Shown: in pieces, positions 8,620-15,967 of the stretch | Numbering within the stretch: the first letter of the stretch is position 1 | How the letters are laid out: every line of letters begins with the position of its first letter | Assembly: GCF_002236105.1 (NCBI RefSeq) | Contig: NZ_NIWU01000003.1 | Span: 622,501-686,500 of the forward strand | Source: Pseudomonas umsongensis | GTDB lineage: Bacteria; Pseudomonadota; Gammaproteobacteria; Pseudomonadales; Pseudomonadaceae | Direction: 5' to 3' | DNA length: 64,000 nt | Translations under genes and position numbers: made by a program | The notes under the pieces: model-generated | Told to the model about the DNA's origin: nothing | Databases searched by the model: none | What the model saw: the letters and a program-made list of their open reading frames with translations, nothing else

Positions 8620-9936
8620 ATGGGGCAGAAAAAGCGATTCGGGCTGACGGTCAAGCGTATCAATGACCTGATGCCGCCAGCCGCTGTCGGTGGTCAGGAT
8701 TTCTACTGGAGCGCCGATCAGGCAGGGTTGGCTGTCCGCGTGACTGCAGGCAAGAAGGCATTCATCTGGCAAGGCCGCTATCTGGGCAAGGTTGTTCGGA
8801 TCACCATTGGTGACTGGCCGGGTAAGAGCATCGGCGATGCCGAGAAGGTGGCTCGCACGTTCCAGGCCGAGCTGGATCAAGGCCGCGATCCCCGGCAACT
8901 GAAGAAAGACAACGAGGCCGCTGCCGCTGCTGCGGTTGAGCAGGCCCGCTTGGAGATTGTCACGCTGGCCGATGGTTGGGCCGACTACCTTGCCGATCGC
9001 CGTTCGCATTGGGGCGATGCTCATTACCAAGACCATGTGAATCTGGCCAAAGCCGGTGGCGAAAAGCGCAAGCGCGGTGCCGGCGAAACGGTCGCCGGTC
9101 CTCTGCACTCTCTGATGGGGTTGCCGTTATCGGCGCTGAGTGGCGAGGCACTGGAGCGCTGGGCAGCACAGGAAGGCGCAACAAGGCCAACTCGCGCAAG
9201 GTTGGCCATGCGTTGCCTCAAGGCATTCCTGCGCTGGGCCGCTGATGAGCCAAAGTATCGGGCCGTGGTGGCTGGCGATCAGGCCATCACCAAACGCGCC
9301 AAAGATCGTTTGGGGCGTGCCGAGGCAAAGCAGGGCTGCCTGCTGAAGGAACAACTGCCAGCGTGGTTTGCTGCTGTGCGTGGCATCGACAACATCGTTA
9401 TCAGTGCCTACCTGCAAACGCTGCTGCTGATTGGTTCGCGCCCAGGCGAACTGCTGGCCTTGAAGTGGTCGGACATTGATTGGAAGTGGCACAGCCTGAC
9501 CATCCGCGACAAGGATGCCAGCAAGGGAGGCCGTGACGGCACTCGAACAATTCCGATGACGCCCTATGTCGAACGCCTACTGAGTGATCTGCCTCGGCGC
9601 AATCAATGGGTGTTCTCAAGCCCTGCCAGCACGACTGGGCGCATATCCGAAGCCAACCACGCGCTTGACCGAGCCTGTGCTGTTGCCGGTGTGTCGGTCA
9701 CACCGCATGACCTGCGCCGCTCGTTTGTGAGTCTGTCTGAGTGGCTGGAGTTGCCGTCTGGAGTTATTGCTCAAATAGGAGGCCACAAGCCAAGCGCTAC
9801 TCAGGAGCGACACTACAAGGTGCGCCCGTTGGACCTGCTGCGCCTTCATCATGAGCGGTTCGAAACGTGGATGTTGGAGCAGGCACGGCTACCAGTACCG
9901 ATGAGTGATGGCCACCGCTTGAGGGCTGTGCAATGA
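8620..9936 (+). CDS. Tyrosine-type site-specific integrase (P4-like island integrase)
   Basis: 438 residues from the ATG at 8620, preceded by GGGGG. The N-terminal arm-binding DUF4102-type domain reads AGLAVRVTAGKKAFIWQGRY then RITIGDWPGKS. The C-terminal catalytic domain shows Arg in GSRPGELLALKWSDID (about residue 273), HDLRRSFVS (about 363), His in IGGHKPSATQERHY (about 388) and the Tyr of that segment (about 397), so the active site is complete. It should catalyse excision and integration between the 50-bp repeats. Unusually, it lies beside the tRNA fragment rather than beside the intact tRNA. The next gene overlaps its stop by 4 bp. Confidence 0.93.
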   Translation: MGQKKRFGLTVKRINDLMPPAAVGGQDFYWSADQAGLAVRVTAGKKAFIWQGRYLGKVVRITIGDWPGKSIGDAEKVARTFQAELDQGRDPRQLKKDNEAAAAAAVEQARLEIVTLADGWADYLADRRSHWGDAHYQDHVNLAKAGGEKRKRGAGETVAGPLHSLMGLPLSALSGEALERWAAQEGATRPTRARLAMRCLKAFLRWAADEPKYRAVVAGDQAITKRAKDRLGRAEAKQGCLLKEQLPAWFAAVRGIDNIVISAYLQTLLLIGSRPGELLALKWSDIDWKWHSLTIRDKDASKGGRDGTRTIPMTPYVERLLSDLPRRNQWVFSSPASTTGRISEANHALDRACAVAGVSVTPHDLRRSFVSLSEWLELPSGVIAQIGGHKPSATQERHYKVRPLDLLRLHHERFETWMLEQARLPVPMSDGHRLRAVQ

Positions 9937-10364
9937 CTGACAATGAACAAACCATCATGATGATGGTACGGCAGGAAGATAATTTTGACGGTGTTGAGTT
10001 GCAGTTGCCACTTAGGGGTAAAGGAGAGCTACACGAGCACTATATGCCCTTCCGGTCAATCGAGGGTTTATCTGTGTTGTATGAGTCGGTCTGTGAGCAA
10101 ATGCTCGACGGCGAGGTTGTTAACCAGGAAGACAGCAAAGCGATGCAGGTGCTCATGGATACGCTGATTTATTCTAAGGACGGGGAGAAATTGCTGAAAG
10201 CGCTTCGGGCGTATCGAAGTTGGCAGGGTAAGTCGATCGATCGGATCTTCAAGGGCGAAGCAGTGATGCAAAAGTTAGCCAGTGCAGGTCCTGATGACAA
10301 AAATTTAGCCACTCTTCAGCGGCAAAGCAGGCGAATCAAGCAGAGTTTGAAGAACAAATCATAA
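9933..10364 (+). CDS. Hypothetical island protein coupled to the integrase
   Basis: 143 residues beginning MTDNEQTIMMMVRQEDNFDG. Its ATG overlaps the integrase stop codon (ATGA), which implies translational coupling. It is mostly helical and charged, with a basic C-terminus (LQRQSRRIKQSLKNKS). There is no signal peptide, membrane segment or motif I recognise. The coupling suggests a role with the integrase, such as a recombination accessory factor, but this is only inference. Confidence 0.7.
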   Translation: MTDNEQTIMMMVRQEDNFDGVELQLPLRGKGELHEHYMPFRSIEGLSVLYESVCEQMLDGEVVNQEDSKAMQVLMDTLIYSKDGEKLLKALRAYRSWQGKSIDRIFKGEAVMQKLASAGPDDKNLATLQRQSRRIKQSLKNKS

Positions 10365-10394
10365 CGACCCATAGCCCAGGGTACTTGTCAAACA

Positions 10395-10432
10395 GGTAGC
10401 GGACACCTACCCCAGGGCACTTGTCCGCTACC
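10395..10432. promoter_or_regulatory. Inverted repeat upstream of the AlpA-like gene, candidate operator
   Basis: GGTAGCGGACA (10395-10405) and TGTCCGCTACC (10422-10432) are perfect inverted copies with a 16-base spacer. A partial direct repeat CCCAGGG(T/C)ACTTGTC overlaps it at about 10374-10388 and 10411-10425. It lies about 80 bases before the AlpA-like start, where an operator or replication/excision site would be expected. Confidence 0.45.
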
Positions 10433-10510
10433 TTGTGGACCTGAATGTTTTGGTGCGGATAATGATGAACCCGAGGGCCGGACAAACCGGCTAGCCATCG
10501 GGAGCAGCAT

Positions 10511-10729
10511 ATGGACACCTTTCAAACTCTGGATGCAATCGACCGTCCAACGCTGACAACGGCCGAAGCCGCGCACTTTCTCAACCGCAAACAGCAAACC
10601 CTGCGTAACTGGGCCGTTCGCAATGATGGGCCGGTGAAGTGCGTTCGCATTGGTGGCCGCCTTGCATGGCCAACTGCTGAGGTTCGCGCACTGCTGGACA
10701 TAGTTCGCCCAACTAAATCAGTCGCATAA
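10511..10729 (+). CDS. AlpA/MerR-like helix-turn-helix DNA-binding protein
   Basis: 72 residues with a winged-helix excisionase-type fold: LTTAEAAHFLNRKQQTLRNW (helix-turn-helix), then GPVKCVRIGGRLAWPTAEVRALL (wing). AlpA-type proteins of P4-like islands act as excisionases or as activators of the integrase gene. GGGAGC precedes the ATG. It sits downstream of the inverted repeat at 10395-10432, its likely target. The role as excisionase is inferred; the DNA-binding fold is clear. Confidence 0.75.
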   Translation: MDTFQTLDAIDRPTLTTAEAAHFLNRKQQTLRNWAVRNDGPVKCVRIGGRLAWPTAEVRALLDIVRPTKSVA

Positions 10730-10732
10730 AAA

Positions 10733-10756
10733 AGCCGGACATAGGCGCGTCCGGCT
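10733..10756. terminator. Stem-loop after the AlpA-like gene
   Basis: AGCCGGAC / GTCCGGCT with an 8-base loop starts a few bases after the TAA. On the plus strand no T-run follows, while A6 precedes it, so it would terminate better for reverse-strand transcripts. It is a weak call. Confidence 0.4.
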
Positions 10757-10843
10757 GTGCCAATCACTCCCGCCAAGCAGTGGTAAGCACGCTGATTGTC
10801 GCACTCGGTCTGGCCTTCGACAAACCATTCGGGGGCGACCCTC

Positions 10844-11062
10844 ATGAGTATCAAAAATGAGCTTCAGGACCATTGCTTGCCGCTCACTGGTGAGATGGTT
10901 CCTGACGGAAAGATTCATCGACTCCACGCTCCCGGTGATGAGCCAGGACGCGATAGCGGCTGGTACTTACTTCATCATACCGGCGAAGGTTTTTTCACTT
11001 CGTGGCACCCGCACAGCACTGTTATTTGGCATGGCTCCAGTCGTCGCGGCGGGAGGGACTGA
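10844..11062 (+). CDS. Short protein resembling the N-terminus of a phage/plasmid DNA primase
   Basis: 72 residues from the ATG at 10844 (GGGGG upstream). MVPDGKIHRLHAPGDEP, GWYLLHH and GEGFFTSWHPHST resemble the first domain of TOPRIM primases of phages and islands (pattern: ADGKxHRF, then GWYxLxxDG, then FGxW). Such primases normally exceed 300 residues; here the frame stops at TGA and the next gene begins 3 bases later. It is either a truncated primase remnant or a small protein built from that domain. Confidence 0.5.
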   Translation: MSIKNELQDHCLPLTGEMVPDGKIHRLHAPGDEPGRDSGWYLLHHTGEGFFTSWHPHSTVIWHGSSRRGGRD

Positions 11063-11065
11063 GCT

Positions 11066-11512
11066 ATGGCGCGTGCGCGCAACATTAAGCCCGGTTTCTT
11101 CAAGAACGAGATGTTGGCCGAACTCGCCGCCTTTGACCGTCTACTTTTCATCGGTCTGTGGTGCCTTGCCGACCGAGAGGGGCGCATCGAGGACCGTCCG
11201 AAGCGGATCAAGATGGAGCTGTTTCCCTGTGATGACTACTCAGTTGAGCAGGGGCTTGCGGCGCTGGAGCAGGCGGGATTTATCGAGCGATTTATCGTCG
11301 CCGGTTGGGCAGTCATTGAGGTGTTGAACTTCGCCAAACATCAGAGCCCACACGGGACTGAAAAGGACGGCGCGCTGCCGGACAGGCATGGTGAATTAAC
11401 TATCCATGAACGCAAAAAGAACGGTTGTGTCACGGGGAAGAAACGGAAGGTCCACGTTAATCCACCGTTAGATAGCGTTAATCCATCTTTAGAAAACGCC
11501 CTGATTCACTGA
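11066..11512 (+). CDS. Phage replication-protein-like winged-helix protein, truncated in an octanucleotide repeat
   Basis: 148 residues. ARARNIKPGFFKNEMLAELA, LLFIGLWCLADREGRIEDRP and KRIKMELFPCDD are the familiar N-terminus of phage replication/DnaT-like proteins, which bind DNA and load the replicative helicase. The frame ends at a TGA that is itself part of the second unit of the 8-bp tandem repeat starting at 11502. Family members are usually longer, so the C-terminus is missing. Because the unit length is not a multiple of three, slippage would change the C-terminus. It starts 3 bases after the primase-like gene, so the two are probably cotranscribed. Confidence 0.65.
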   Translation: MARARNIKPGFFKNEMLAELAAFDRLLFIGLWCLADREGRIEDRPKRIKMELFPCDDYSVEQGLAALEQAGFIERFIVAGWAVIEVLNFAKHQSPHGTEKDGALPDRHGELTIHERKKNGCVTGKKRKVHVNPPLDSVNPSLENALIH

Positions 11513-11563
11513 TTCACTGATTCACCGATTCACCGATTCACCGATTCACCGATTCACCGATTC
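11502..11563 (+). repeat. Octanucleotide tandem repeat (TGATTCAC)3(CGATTCAC)4 plus partial unit
   Basis: Seven full 8-bp units at 11502-11557 and a 6-bp partial unit to 11563. The first three units are TGATTCAC and the next four CGATTCAC. The T-type units contain stops in all three frames; the C-type units are open in all frames. The array lies at the 3' end of the replication-protein-like gene. Confidence 0.95.
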
Positions 11564-11604
11564 CTGATTTAGCCCTCACCCCCGCTCTTGCTCTTGCTCT
11601 GCCT

Positions 11605-11636
11605 AATGATCGAAAGATCATTGACTTTGATTTTTA
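11605..11636 (+). terminator. Hairpin with GAAA tetraloop, possible terminator
   Basis: AATGATC-GAAA-GATCATT (11605-11622) is a perfect 7-bp stem with a GNRA-type loop, followed by GACTTTGATTTTT. It could end the replication-gene transcript. The stem is AT-rich, so termination would be modest. Confidence 0.4.
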
Positions 11637-11753
11637 GCCCGAGTGGGGCCCCGCTCGCGGGGTCGAGGGCTTGGTGAAAAGCATCAAGCTGCGCCATGCC
11701 AGGGTGATTTTCCGTCAACGACGACTGGCGGGCCGTGAACTATGGGAGTGTGT

Positions 11754-12320
11754 ATGACAGCTGGCTATGAATGGGCTAGGACGGTGGTTGGGGACCTTCT
11801 GGATGGATTCGACGGTGATTCGGTGGCAGCGGTGCTCGGCCTGATGGCACTCGGTTACGGCCAGCCGGTGCCGGTACTGCTGCGAGCGCAATGGTCTGAT
11901 TTCGACTTACAGGCTTGTGCCTGGTGGGTCGGTGGCGAGGCGTTGCCGCTGACCGCGCCTTTCGTGGTGCTTCTGAAGCGCTATCAGCTCTGCTGTGCTG
12001 GGCGGGGTGATCGCTTGTTCGTAGGGCGTAGGGGCGAATCACTGGGTAAGGCTGAAGCTAACGCCAGGGTGCGCGAGCTACTGCGCGAGTTCTTCAATCT
12101 GGGAGACCTGTGCGCAATGGTCATGCGAGTGTGTCCAGACCTGGGCACGGCTGAATGGCGAGCGGAGCACTTGTGTGAATACGTCAAGTTAGGCGCGACG
12201 GCTGAGCAAGTAGAGGCGTTGAGGTGTGAGTTTGACGGTCGCCTGTGCTGCCTGGTGGAAGGTTGGCACAGTGTCCTGTGTGTGGCGGCTGTGATGTCGG
12301 CGCGTGGCTTTACGTGCTGA
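11754..12320 (+). CDS. Tyrosine-recombinase-like protein lacking catalytic residues
   Basis: 188 residues from the ATG at 11754 (GGGAG five bases upstream); an in-frame ATG at 11742 is possible. LGLMALGYGQPVPVLLRAQW, SDFDLQACAWWV and LPLTAPFVVLLKRYQ align by eye with the catalytic core of the recombinase two genes on (LLMLCHGTRIGETRQARW, DHFDLDTGWWV, LPLTPTVVAVLRWYK). The first catalytic Arg segment TRIGET is replaced by QPVPVL, and no HxLR or active Tyr segment is visible. The C-terminal half is cysteine-rich. It is probably a recombinase relative that has lost catalysis; it may partner the next gene or be decaying. Confidence 0.5.
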   Translation: MTAGYEWARTVVGDLLDGFDGDSVAAVLGLMALGYGQPVPVLLRAQWSDFDLQACAWWVGGEALPLTAPFVVLLKRYQLCCAGRGDRLFVGRRGESLGKAEANARVRELLREFFNLGDLCAMVMRVCPDLGTAEWRAEHLCEYVKLGATAEQVEALRCEFDGRLCCLVEGWHSVLCVAAVMSARGFTC

Positions 12321-12322
12321 TC

Positions 12323-12394
12323 GACGGCTTCGCCGTGGTGGTTGATGTCGGCTTCGTCGTGGTGGTCGATGACGGCTTCGTCATGGTGATCGAA
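12323..12394 (+). repeat. Three imperfect 24-bp tandem repeats between the recombinase genes
   Basis: Units at 12323-12346, 12347-12370 and 12371-12394, each built on GACGGCTTCGTCGTGGTGG then TCGAT, with a degenerate partial unit after. It starts three bases after the upstream stop codon. Read in one frame it would encode a (D/V)GFVVVVD-type repeat, but no convincing gene contains it. Confidence 0.8.
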
Positions 12395-12429
12395 ATCGAT
12401 CTGGTGGTCATTCTTTGCGGAGGTCCATG

Positions 12430-13650
12430 ATGGGTGAGACGCGATATATCGATTTCAGTGACGCAGCGATTCGGGCCGAGGCCAAGGATGAATACGTCCG
12501 CGACCTGCGCGACCAGCGCTACCCGGATATGCGGTTCCGTTTTCTAAAGGATCGGCGGCGCGGTGCGTGGTACATGGTGCACGATGGCAAGTGGCAGAAG
12601 GTGGCTGACTGGCCTCGCTGTGGCTGCAAGGAGATGGAGGCGCGGATGTCGTCGCTGATGTTACTGCGTGCTGGAGGTGCTCAACCTGACGCCAGGTTGC
12701 GCGCTCTGTATACGGTGGCTGACGTGGTGTCGTGGTATCTGGAGCGACATTTGAACACGGCCACGGTATCGAAGGCGCGCAAGGCCAGTTGCCGGTCGCT
12801 TGCCAAGAATTGGATTCTCCCACGGCTGGTGGGTATGCCGGTGGATCAGTTGAACACGGCCACACTTGATCAGCTATTGATTCAACCGATGCAAGCGTTG
12901 GTAGCCCCGGCCACGGTGTGCAATGCCTATCGGGTGTTGAATGCGGCGTTTCGCACGTCCAAGCGTCTGGGGTTGCTGAACGTCAATCCTCTGGCTGACG
13001 TCAGGTTCACCGATTTCGGGCTGGGCCGCATACGGCCGAAGGGGGCACGGTTGTTTCCGCGTGACGTTGGTTGGGTGATGGATCTACTGGCGCAGCGCCT
13101 GCTGAAGTCGCCGGGGCCTTGTCTGTTGGCGCTGCTGATGCTCTGTCACGGTACGCGGATCGGCGAGACGCGGCAGGCGCGCTGGGACCATTTTGACTTG
13201 GATACTGGCTGGTGGGTCATTCCGGCTGAGCTGACCAAGACGCGAATGCGGCTTGAGCTGCCGCTGACACCTACGGTGGTGGCTGTGCTGCGTTGGTACA
13301 AGGATCAGCAATCCAGCAAGCCGAGCGTATATCTGTTTCCAGGTGGTCACGGTCACGCGCTGACAGGGCCGGGGGCATCGTTGGCGATTGCCGCTCTGAG
13401 CGCTGGTGACTGGTCAAGCCACGACCTGCGCAAGCTGGCGCGGGTCGGATGGCAGCATCTGAATGTCAACTATGTGATTGCCGAGCAGTTGCTGAATCAT
13501 GCGATGCCGGGATTGACCGAAACCTATGTGCAGGGTGACCTGTCGGCGCTGAAGCGGCAGGCGCTGGAGGACTGGCAGGGTGTCGGTGCGGGTGGTGTGG
13601 ATGGGCTGGATTTGTCGCGGCGCTTCGGCTTTATAGTTAATCCGGTCTAA
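12430..13650 (+). CDS. Second tyrosine-type recombinase/integrase
   Basis: 406 residues from ATG 12430, with GGAGGT five bases upstream; ATG 12427 is also in frame. The catalytic set is complete: Arg in HGTRIGETRQARW (about 243), HDLRKLARVGWQ (about 331), His in LLNHAMPG (about 357) and Tyr in TETYVQGDL (about 366). The N-terminus (RYPDMRFRFLKDRRRGAWYM) resembles arm-binding domains of phage integrases. It differs clearly from the P4-like enzyme at 8620. It may act on its own site, for example within the gap that follows, marking a nested element. The catalytically poor relative sits just upstream. Confidence 0.88.
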   Translation: MGETRYIDFSDAAIRAEAKDEYVRDLRDQRYPDMRFRFLKDRRRGAWYMVHDGKWQKVADWPRCGCKEMEARMSSLMLLRAGGAQPDARLRALYTVADVVSWYLERHLNTATVSKARKASCRSLAKNWILPRLVGMPVDQLNTATLDQLLIQPMQALVAPATVCNAYRVLNAAFRTSKRLGLLNVNPLADVRFTDFGLGRIRPKGARLFPRDVGWVMDLLAQRLLKSPGPCLLALLMLCHGTRIGETRQARWDHFDLDTGWWVIPAELTKTRMRLELPLTPTVVAVLRWYKDQQSSKPSVYLFPGGHGHALTGPGASLAIAALSAGDWSSHDLRKLARVGWQHLNVNYVIAEQLLNHAMPGLTETYVQGDLSALKRQALEDWQGVGAGGVDGLDLSRRFGFIVNPV

Positions 13651-13704
13651 TTTTCCTGATCCTGCCAACGCGCGTGCTAGATAATCTGCGCGCCTATAGC
13701 CGCG

Positions 13705-13717
13705 TTTACCCGGTAAA
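13705..13717. repeat. TTTACC-C-GGTAAA palindrome downstream of the second recombinase
   Basis: Six-base inverted arms with a single central base, 55 bp after the recombinase stop. The same arm sequence recurs as an inverted pair at 13968-13973 and 13990-13995. It is a candidate recombinase or regulator site; only the symmetry is seen. Confidence 0.4.
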
Positions 13718-13967
13718 AGTGCGTATGTTTATGGATAAAACAGGGCCGTTGGAAAAAAGAATAGCTGCGAGATGTTTTCGGGGTAAGGCGTGAAAGCTGG
13801 GATTTAGAGGGGTTGCATGGTGTTGACCGGGATTGGCTTATCAGTCTGAGGTGTTCGAATGTCAAATCCACTATGACGCGCTCTAGTGCGTGCCCTTGCG
13901 GGCTGCGCGTGTACCTGGCGGGTATGGGATCGGTAACAGTGGGCATGAGCACGGTGCGTTAAAAAAG

Positions 13968-13995
13968 TTTACCAGATAGCATAACAACCGGTAAA
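13968..13995. repeat. Inverted TTTACC ... GGTAAA pair, 16-bp spacer
   Basis: Arms at 13968-13973 and 13990-13995, identical to those of the palindrome at 13705. Arm pairs separated by a spacer are the usual geometry of a tyrosine recombinase core site, but 6-bp arms are short and could be chance. Confidence 0.35.
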
Positions 13996-14344
13996 TCAGT
14001 GGGTTGCAAAGGGAAAGTCGGGGGAGAGGTGCCTGCAAATAGGAGCATCGACGTGGAAAGGACCTTTGACCTGGTGCTGATGGCCAACGGTCAATGCATT
14101 GGGCCGTAGTTCTGATTTGATTGCTCAAAACCTGTTGGATCGCCCCTGGTTTGGTTGACATCATTGAACCCAGCTTTTGGCCGATTGTTGCCTGTCACGA
14201 AAGTCAGTGGTAGGCCAAAAGCGGCCGGTCTGCCCTATAAATAAATCGCCCCCTTTTCATCTTTCAGTAATGTATAGACGCATAACAAGGCATTGCTGTC
14301 CGTGCAGAGCCTTGTTATACGGTCTCATTAAATCGCTTTGTGGT

Positions 14345-15967
14345 TCACACTAACGGTGGCAGTCCCAGCTCTTTGAGGAAGGCATTGTGTTTGTCCCGTG
14401 CTTCCCGAATGTTTTTTTCCAGTGTGACCAGTTCGGTATTCACGGTTTGTAAATCAATCTCTGTCTCTGCGCTTGCCGTGCTGATGTAACGAGAAATATT
14501 CAGGTTGTAGCTGTTCTTCTCGATCTCCTCCATCTCTACCCGGCGGGCATAGTTAGGCTCCTCTTTGCGGAACTGGTACGTTTCGATGATCTTGGCGATG
14601 TTCTCATCGGTCAGTTGGTTCTGGCGTTTACCTTTGATGAAGTGTTCAGCCGCGTTGATGAACAACACATCGTCCGGTTGCTTGCACTTTTTGAGCACGA
14701 GAATGCATACCGGAATACCTGTTGAATAAAACAGGTTGGAGGGCAAGCCGATCACTGTGTCGATGTGGCCGTCTTTTAGCAGCTTGGTGCGGATGCGCTC
14801 CTCCGCGCCGCCTCGGAACAGAACGCCGTGGGGCAGGATGATGGCCATCACGCCCTCGTCTTTCAAAAAGTGAAAGCCGTGCAGCAGAAAGGCAAAGTCG
14901 GCAGCCGATTTAGGGGCCAAACCGTGATTTTTGAAGCGCACGTCATCGGCTATGGCTTCTGTCGGCTCCCAGCGGTAGCTGAAGGGCGGGTTGGCGACGA
15001 TGGCATCGAACGTAGATTTTTTAGCGGGGTTCAGCTCGCGCAGAATGTCCCAGTCGTTGCTCAAGGTGTCGCCGTGGTAAATCTCGAACTCGGTGTCCTT
15101 CACCCCATGCAGCAACATGTTCATGCGGGCCAAGTTATAGGTGGTGATGTTCTTTTCCTGGCCGTAAATTTTGCCAATACCATGCGGCCCCATGCGCTTG
15201 CGCACGTTAAGCAGAAGCGAGCCAGAGCCGCAGGCGAAATCCAGTACGCTTTCCAGGCGCTTTTTGAGGCCTGTTTCTGGGGCTTGACTGTCGAGTGTGA
15301 CAATGGCGGAAAGGATGTCGGAAATCTGTTGGGGCGTGTAGAACTCACCCGCCTTCTTGCCGGAACCGGCGGCAAACTGGCCGATCAGGTATTCGTAGGC
15401 ATCTCCCAGTGCATCAATGTCTGTGGAGAAGTCCGCCAGACCCTCAGCGATCTTCTGGATGATGATGCAGAGCTTGGTGTTGCGCTCCGAATAGCTCCTG
15501 CCCAGCTTGGGGGAACCCAGATCGATTTCCGAGAAAAGGCCTTGGAAGGTGCTTTCAAAGGATTCGGTTTCGATGTATTTAAAGCCCGCTTGCAGCGTAG
15601 TGAGCAGTTCATCATCCTGGGTGCGGGCCATATTGGCGATGCTTTTCCAGAGGTGTGCCGGCTCAATGACGTAATGCACCTTGCGGCGCATTTGCTTCTC
15701 AAAGGCCGGGATGTCCGCTTTGTTCTCCTCATACCAGACTTGCAGTGGAGTCGAGGCCCCCGTTCTTAGCAAAACGTCAATGGGCAATTCTGGATAGTCT
15801 TTTCCAAGCTCCTTCTTGGCCGCGATCTCATAGTTGTCCGAGAGGTAGCGAAGGAAAAGGAAGGACAGCATGTAGTCGCGGAAATCATCCGCATCCATAG
15901 CTCCGCGCAATTGATCGGCAATCGCCCAAAGGGTTTGGCCAAGTTGTTTTCTACTGGTGTCGTTCAT
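14345..15967 (-). CDS. hsdM: Type I restriction-modification system DNA methyltransferase subunit M
   Basis: 540 residues. The N-terminal HsdM helical domain begins MNDTSRKQLGQTLWAIADQL and contains FLFLRYLSDNYE. The N6-adenine methyltransferase core has the AdoMet-binding motif DFACGSGSLLLNV (motif I) and the catalytic FDAIVANPPF (motif IV, NPPF). HsdM pairs with HsdS to methylate adenine in the split recognition site. It is the last gene of the operon; its ATG overlaps the stop of the upstream PrrC-like gene by 4 bp, so methylase translation is coupled to that gene. Confidence 0.95.
   Translation of the reverse strand: MNDTSRKQLGQTLWAIADQLRGAMDADDFRDYMLSFLFLRYLSDNYEIAAKKELGKDYPELPIDVLLRTGASTPLQVWYEENKADIPAFEKQMRRKVHYVIEPAHLWKSIANMARTQDDELLTTLQAGFKYIETESFESTFQGLFSEIDLGSPKLGRSYSERNTKLCIIIQKIAEGLADFSTDIDALGDAYEYLIGQFAAGSGKKAGEFYTPQQISDILSAIVTLDSQAPETGLKKRLESVLDFACGSGSLLLNVRKRMGPHGIGKIYGQEKNITTYNLARMNMLLHGVKDTEFEIYHGDTLSNDWDILRELNPAKKSTFDAIVANPPFSYRWEPTEAIADDVRFKNHGLAPKSAADFAFLLHGFHFLKDEGVMAIILPHGVLFRGGAEERIRTKLLKDGHIDTVIGLPSNLFYSTGIPVCILVLKKCKQPDDVLFINAAEHFIKGKRQNQLTDENIAKIIETYQFRKEEPNYARRVEMEEIEKNSYNLNISRYISTASAETEIDLQTVNTELVTLEKNIREARDKHNAFLKELGLPPLV

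Larger units (their letters stand above)
13651..14344. other. Non-coding gap between recombinase and hsdM
   Basis: Nearly 700 bp with no convincing gene. It holds two inverted repeats with TTTACC/GGTAAA arms (13705-13717 and 13968-13995) and a longer one with CTTTTGGCC/GGCCAAAAG arms near 14172-14222. There is also a tiny 18-codon frame starting GTG at about 14053 behind AGGAG. It probably contains island non-coding sites and decayed DNA. Confidence 0.5.

Noticed and set aside
11502..11563. CRISPR array
   Set aside because: The units are 8 bp and directly adjacent, with no spacers and no cas genes nearby.
12245..12430. Small gene with repeated GFVVVVD segments
   Set aside because: It overlaps the upstream recombinase-like gene and the ribosome site of the next gene, and arises from the 24-bp DNA repeats; no start signal.
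13677..14164. Two short reverse-strand frames in the gap before hsdM
   Set aside because: They lack ribosome sites and recognisable domains, and overlap each other in different frames.
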